Source of the DNA: Gemmatimonadota bacterium
Lineage (GTDB): Bacteria > Gemmatimonadota > Gemmatimonadetes > Longimicrobiales > Gaopeijiaceae
DNA length: 64,000 nucleotides
Direction of reading: 5' to 3'
Assembly (NCBI GenBank): GCA_028874995.1
Contig: JAPPGM010000126.1
Span: 1-64,000, forward strand
Shown here: one piece after another, positions 60,306-64,000 of the stretch
Layout: every line of letters begins with the position of its first letter
How positions within the stretch are numbered: the first letter of the stretch is position 1
Made by a program: the position numbers and the translations under genes
Notes under the pieces: generated by a model
Databases searched by the model: none
The model's input: the letters and a program-made list of their open reading frames with translations, nothing else
Told to the model about the DNA's origin: nothing

Positions 60306-61097
60306 TCAAAGGAGCCCCTGCACCAGGCCGCCGTCGATCTGCAGCGTGTGCCCGGTAACGTACGATGCCGCCTCGGAGGCCAGGAAGACCACGGCATTGG
60401 CGAACTCCTCGGGGCGGCCGATCCGCCCGGCCGGGATATCGGCGGTGATCCCCTCCAGCACGGTTTCCCGTGTCGTCCCCCGTGCCTCCGCCTGGCTGGC
60501 GATGAGCGATTCCACCCGCGCGGTGTGGATGAACCCGGGCGCGGCCACGTTGCAGAGGATGCCCTCGGCGGCCAGGTCGCGCGAAATCGTCTTGATGAAG
60601 CCCACCACACCGGGCCGCGCAGTGTTGGAGAGGAGCAGCCCCTTGACCGGCTGCTTGACCGCCACCGACGTGATGGCCACGATGCGCCCCCACCCGCCCC
60701 CGCGCATGTGGGGCAGCGCGGCCAGAGTGAGCTGCACCGTCGACATGAGGTTCAGGTCGAGGGCCGTGCGGTACGCTTCCGGGGTGAAGTCGTCCACGCC
60801 GCCGGGAGGCGGTCCGCCGGCGTTGGCCACCAGAATGTCCAGACGGCCGAATTCGGCGGCGGCGCGGTCGGCCAGGGCCACGCAGAAGTCCGCGTCGGCC
60901 ACGTTGCCGGCCGCGGCGACGATCCTGCGCCCGGTTTCGTCCGCGATTTCGCCCGCGGTGGCCGCGAGCGCGCCGGGGGACCTGGAGTTGATGAGAACGT
61001 CGGCACCTTCGCGCGCCAGCCGCTCCGCGACCGCGCGTCCGAGCCCCCTGGATGCGCCGGTGACGAGCGCGGCCCTATCTTTAATGCCGAGATCCAC
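60306..61097 (-). CDS. SDR-family oxidoreductase with altered active-site Tyr/Lys
   Basis: 263 residues. The NAD(P)-binding motif LVTGASRGLGRAVAERLA and NVADADFCVALADRAAAEFG, LVANAGGPPPGGVDDF are typical of SDR enzymes. At the catalytic site, IVAITSVAVKQPVKGLLLSN then TARPGVVGFIKTISRD, the usual Tyr-x-x-x-Lys is replaced by Ser and Arg, as in a known bacterial subfamily of unclear activity. A normal C-terminus (GRIGRPEEFANAVVFLASEA, ITGHTLQIDGG type) follows. Located just upstream of cyoE on the same strand; substrate unknown. Confidence 0.85.
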   Translation of the reverse strand: MDLGIKDRAALVTGASRGLGRAVAERLAREGADVLINSRSPGALAATAGEIADETGRRIVAAAGNVADADFCVALADRAAAEFGRLDILVANAGGPPPGGVDDFTPEAYRTALDLNLMSTVQLTLAALPHMRGGGWGRIVAITSVAVKQPVKGLLLSNTARPGVVGFIKTISRDLAAEGILCNVAAPGFIHTARVESLIASQAEARGTTRETVLEGITADIPAGRIGRPEEFANAVVFLASEAASYVTGHTLQIDGGLVQGLL

Positions 61098-61297
61098 GGA
61101 ATCCTTCTCCTCAAAACGGGTGAAAGCGGGCGCACCGCGGGCCGAAAGGTGCTCCGGGCCCGGCGGCCAGGCAAGCCGCTGCCGATTGGCGGCGACGGCC
61201 GAAAGCGCGAGAGAACGGGAAACCCTCGGCGCGGCCCGGTGGTACTAAGGATGTACGCGCGGCACGATTGAACCCGCGGCGCAGTCAGCGGAGACAG

Positions 61298-61984
61298 ATG
61301 AACACGCCCAACGTCAGAGCCCGGCGCCGGAAGGAACGGAAGATGTGGAGGACCGCCCTCGTGGTGTCCCTCCTCTTCCACCTCCTCGTGCTCGTGGTTG
61401 GCGGCCGGCGTCCCTTGCCCCGGTCGCCCCTCGCCGCTGCGGGGCCCAAGGCGGGCGATGCCCGCGCGGCGCGAGGTGGGCTGCAGGCCATGAACATCAC
61501 CGTCCCCCCGCCCCGCCCGATCGTGCCTCCGCCGCTGCCGGTGCCCGCCACGGTCGAAGTCGAACCCATGGAATTCGATACCGAGCCGGAGTTCGACCTG
61601 GCCGCGATTCTCGGGGAGCGCCCGGGGATCGGCCCGCCGGGTCTCGACGGGGACGGCGAGGGCGACGGGGGAGAGGCGACGGAGGGGCTCTCGTCGGTGG
61701 CGCCGCCGAAGCCTCGCGGGATGATCATTCCGCCCGAACATGATGTCCTGAAGGACACCGAGATCGTCGTCTGGGTGTTCGTGAACGAGCACGGTCAGGT
61801 GGTCGCCGACTCGACCCGCCTGGACCCGCCGACCCGAAACCGCGACTACAACCGTCAGATCCTGAGGGAAGCCGCCCGGTGGATCTTCTACCCCGCCAGC
61901 AAGGGCGGCCAGCCGGTCGCCGCGTGGACCAGCTTCAGGTTCGGCATCGGAGGGACAGGTCGCGCGTCTTCTCCGAACCGCTAA
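61298..61984 (+). CDS. TonB-like energy-transducing protein
   Basis: 228 residues. An N-terminal membrane helix (TALVVSLLFHLLVLVVGG) is followed by a Pro-rich, periplasm-spanning part (PPPRPIVPPPLPVP) and a C-terminal TonB-like fold (IVVWVFVNEHGQVVADSTRL, ILREAARWIFYPASKGGQPV). It should couple the proton gradient to a TonB-dependent receptor; ExbB/ExbD are not adjacent, and only the ExbD-like lipoprotein at 20401 is in the window. The ATG has GGAG nearby. It overlaps no neighbour but lies 10 bases before PorX. Confidence 0.8.
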   Translation: MNTPNVRARRRKERKMWRTALVVSLLFHLLVLVVGGRRPLPRSPLAAAGPKAGDARAARGGLQAMNITVPPPRPIVPPPLPVPATVEVEPMEFDTEPEFDLAAILGERPGIGPPGLDGDGEGDGGEATEGLSSVAPPKPRGMIIPPEHDVLKDTEIVVWVFVNEHGQVVADSTRLDPPTRNRDYNRQILREAARWIFYPASKGGQPVAAWTSFRFGIGGTGRASSPNR

Positions 61985-61994
61985 CTTCACCTCC

Positions 61995-63563
61995 ATGCAG
62001 CGTGCCGCCAAGCGAATCCTCTGGGTGGACGACGAGATCGATCTCCTCCGTCCCCATCTCCTCTTCCTGCAGCAGCGGGGCTACCACGTCGACGCCATCA
62101 CCAACGGCGACGACGCACTCGCCCTCCTGCGCGACCACGCCTACGACCTGATCCTGCTCGACGAGCAGATGCCGGGGCGGCGCGGCCTCGAGGTCCTGCG
62201 CCTGATTCGCCACGACGACCCTCACGCCCGCGTGGTCATGGTCACCAAGTCCGAAGAGGACCACACCATGACGGAGGCGATCGGCCGCCAGGTGGAGGCG
62301 TACCTCGTGAAGCCGACGAGCCCGCGCCAGGTGCTGTCGGTGGTCACGCGCATCCTCGAGGGCTCAACCATTCAGCAGCAGCGCGCGGCACAGGACTTCG
62401 CCGCGCGCTGGCCGGAGCTTTCGCGCAAGCGGGAGGAGGCTTCCACAGCCGCCGACTTCGCCCGGCTATACCAGGAGCTGGTCGACTGGCACCTGCGCCT
62501 GGAGCGGGCCGGCGAGACGGGTCTGCTCGCGACCGTCGAGTCCCTTCAGCAGGATCTTCGCCACGACTTCGGCCCCTGGATCACGCGGGAGTACCCCCGT
62601 TGGGTGAGGGGCGGAAAGGGGGCGCCGGCGCTTTCCGTCGACGTCGTGAAGACGCACGTGGTCCCCCTTCTGGACACGGAACCGGTCTTCCTGGTGGTGC
62701 TCGACTGCATGCGATTGGATCAATGGCGGGCGATCGCCCCGCTGGTGGGCGGGTTCTTCGACATCGACGAGGGCTACCACTATTCCATTCTGCCAACCGC
62801 CACCCCCTACGCGCGCAACGCCATCTTCTCGGGCCTCTTTCCCGACCAGATCGCGGCCCGGCGGCCCGGCTGGTGGAACACCTCGGACGACGAGGGATCG
62901 CTCAACGCCTTCGAGAACGAGCTGCTCAGCGACCAGCTCCAGCGCCTCACCGGCCGGGAGGTGGCGGTCCACTACGAGAAGGTCTTCACCGACCGTGACG
63001 AAGCACAGGTGCGCGGCCGCCTCCTGTCGGCGCTGCGGGCCCGGGTTTCCGTGGTCGCCATGGTCTTCAACTTCGTGGACCTCATGACCCATGGACGCTC
63101 CGAGTCCCCCATCCTGATGGAAGTGGCCAAGGACGAGGCGGCGCTCAGACAGCTGACCCGTTCCTGGTTCGAGCGGTCGACGGCGTTCTCGGTGCTCAAG
63201 GAGGCCGCAGCCCGGGGACACCGGGTCGTGCTGACCACCGACCACGGGTCCATCCACTGCCGACGTCCCGCCACCATCTACGCGCGCCGCGACGCCAGCA
63301 CGAGTCTGCGCTACAAGTTCGGCGGCAACCTCCGCGCGCGGGATCCACGGTCGGCGTACGCACCCAGGAACGTGGCGACCCTGCGGCTGCCGAGGGGACC
63401 GGCGGGCACGAACTGCCTGGTCGCGCTCGACGACTACTTCTTCGTCTACCCCACGAAGCTCCGCGAGTACCAGCGGCGGTACCGCAACTCGTTCCTGCAC
63501 GGGGGGATATCGCCGGAGGAGATGATCGTTCCGGTCTCGGTGCTGAGGCCGCGGCCGCGGTGA
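61995..63563 (+). CDS. porX: PorX-like response regulator with PglZ phosphatase domain
   Basis: 522 residues. REC domain 7-120: acidic pair D12-D13, phosphoacceptor Asp56 in DLILLDEQMPG, Thr84 and Lys106 (YLVKPTSP). A helical linker (about 130-220) leads to the PglZ/alkaline-phosphatase-like domain: VFLVVLDCMRLDQWRAIAPL, ILPTATPYARNAIFSGLFPD with the catalytic Thr near 270, VVLTTDHGSIHCRRP with metal ligands, and a C-terminal FLHGGISPEEMIVPV. In Bacteroidota PorX controls type IX secretion; orthologues also occur in other phyla with no T9SS in the vicinity. It begins 10 bases after the TonB-like gene. Confidence 0.92.
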   Translation: MQRAAKRILWVDDEIDLLRPHLLFLQQRGYHVDAITNGDDALALLRDHAYDLILLDEQMPGRRGLEVLRLIRHDDPHARVVMVTKSEEDHTMTEAIGRQVEAYLVKPTSPRQVLSVVTRILEGSTIQQQRAAQDFAARWPELSRKREEASTAADFARLYQELVDWHLRLERAGETGLLATVESLQQDLRHDFGPWITREYPRWVRGGKGAPALSVDVVKTHVVPLLDTEPVFLVVLDCMRLDQWRAIAPLVGGFFDIDEGYHYSILPTATPYARNAIFSGLFPDQIAARRPGWWNTSDDEGSLNAFENELLSDQLQRLTGREVAVHYEKVFTDRDEAQVRGRLLSALRARVSVVAMVFNFVDLMTHGRSESPILMEVAKDEAALRQLTRSWFERSTAFSVLKEAAARGHRVVLTTDHGSIHCRRPATIYARRDASTSLRYKFGGNLRARDPRSAYAPRNVATLRLPRGPAGTNCLVALDDYFFVYPTKLREYQRRYRNSFLHGGISPEEMIVPVSVLRPRPR

Positions 63564-63624
63564 CCTCGGTTCGTCTTCGGCCCACCCTGCCAATCCGCCG
63601 CGTCGCCCCTCCCCACGGCTGATC

Positions 63625-64000
63625 GTGGCGGGCTGGCGGAGGATTCTTTCGTACCTCGGGCCGCACCGGGGTGTCCTGCTGCTGGCGGCGCTGGCGAGCG
63701 TGGCCTACGCGGCCCTCGACGCCTTCTCCATCGTGGTGCTGATTCCATTCCTGGGCACGGTCTTCAGTGCGGCGGGAGGGAGCGGCAACGCCTCGGCCGA
63801 GCCCGGCCGGATCGACCGCGTGCTCGACTTCACCATAGGCCGCTTCGTCGACCTGGACGGCGACCCGCAGGCGGCGGTGGCCGGGATCATCGTCTTCATT
63901 CTGGTGCTGGTCGTGCTCAAGAACGCGGTGGACTTCGCGCGATCCTGGCTCTCGGCGCGCGTCGAGCAGGGGGTCACGCGCGACCTGCGCAACGAGGTCT
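63625..64000 (+). CDS. ABC transporter permease/ATPase (MsbA-like), N-terminal part
   Basis: About 125 residues are visible from a GTG at 63625 to the window edge. They form the start of a type I ABC exporter: a basic cytoplasmic N-terminus, a first helix (VLLLAALASVAYAALDAFSI), a loop, a second helix (AAVAGIIVFILVLVVLKNAV) and the beginning of the intracellular helix (ARSWLSARVEQGVTRDLRNE). The ATPase is outside the window. Exporters of this type move lipids, peptides or drugs. The start codon is a guess because no strong binding site is seen. Confidence 0.7.
   Translation, partial: MAGWRRILSYLGPHRGVLLLAALASVAYAALDAFSIVVLIPFLGTVFSAAGGSGNASAEPGRIDRVLDFTIGRFVDLDGDPQAAVAGIIVFILVLVVLKNAVDFARSWLSARVEQGVTRDLRNEV

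Overview
The window is a stretch of high-GC bacterial chromosome, apparently without rRNA, tRNA, CRISPR or intact insertion sequences. The gene repertoire points most strongly to Gemmatimonadota: a TonB-dependent receptor with a carboxypeptidase-like N-terminal domain followed by a DUF4249-like lipoprotein, a DUF5916/CBM9 outer-membrane protein, several 6-bladed beta-propeller proteins, a PorX-like response regulator with a PglZ domain, DUF4159/VWA proteins, and many lipoproteins and amidohydrolases. This is an inference from gene content; no taxonomic marker RNA is present.

Layout. 1-1034: start of a secreted fibronectin-III protein running off the left edge. 1.5-3.6 kb: two decayed genes (a MocR-type aminotransferase and an OLD-like AAA/TOPRIM ATPase). 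3.5-8.0 kb: a minus-strand DUF4159 / VWA / caspase-like set whose last two genes overlap end to start and which runs into the broken ATPase. 8.1-9.7 kb: msrPQ, repair of oxidised periplasmic methionine. 10.7-14.1 kb: a coupled plus-strand trio (GMC oxidoreductase, Gfo/Idh/MocA oxidoreductase, duplicated-module membrane protein). 14.1-19 kb: lipoprotein-like SurE, DUF72, a decayed DUF4143 ATPase, a secreted alpha/beta hydrolase. 19.1-26.7 kb: barrel proteins, an ExbD-like lipoprotein, DUF5916 protein, a DEAD-box relative that has lost its catalytic motifs, and a DsbA-fold protein. 26.9-34.6 kb: aminotransferase, O-methyltransferase, fructosamine-kinase-like protein, LMW phosphatase, an active-looking RhlE-type helicase. 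34.5-43.8 kb: four beta-propeller-type loci (two intact, one interrupted by two TAG codons, one C-terminal scrap), an NCS2 permease with an extra C-terminal domain, an S9 peptidase and a tandem-repeat coiled-coil protein. 43.9-60.3 kb: enzymes of peptide, D-amino-acid and N-acyl-amino-acid breakdown (D-cysteine desulfhydrase type enzyme, gamma-glutamyltransferase, D-aminoacylase, P1 peptidase), TonB receptor plus lipoprotein, a DtxR/MntR regulator, heme O synthase. 60.3-64 kb: SDR enzyme, TonB-like protein, PorX and the start of an ABC exporter.

Taken together the genes describe an aerobic, peptide-scavenging cell with a Gram-negative envelope that invests heavily in secreted hydrolases and outer-membrane proteins. 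The most unusual items are the NCS2 permease fused to an RsbW/HATPase-like domain, the DEAD-box relative with an intact DbpA RNA-binding domain but no usable P-loop or DEAD box, the caspase-like protein with Ser in place of the catalytic Cys, and an otherwise intact reading frame cut by two in-frame TAG codons.
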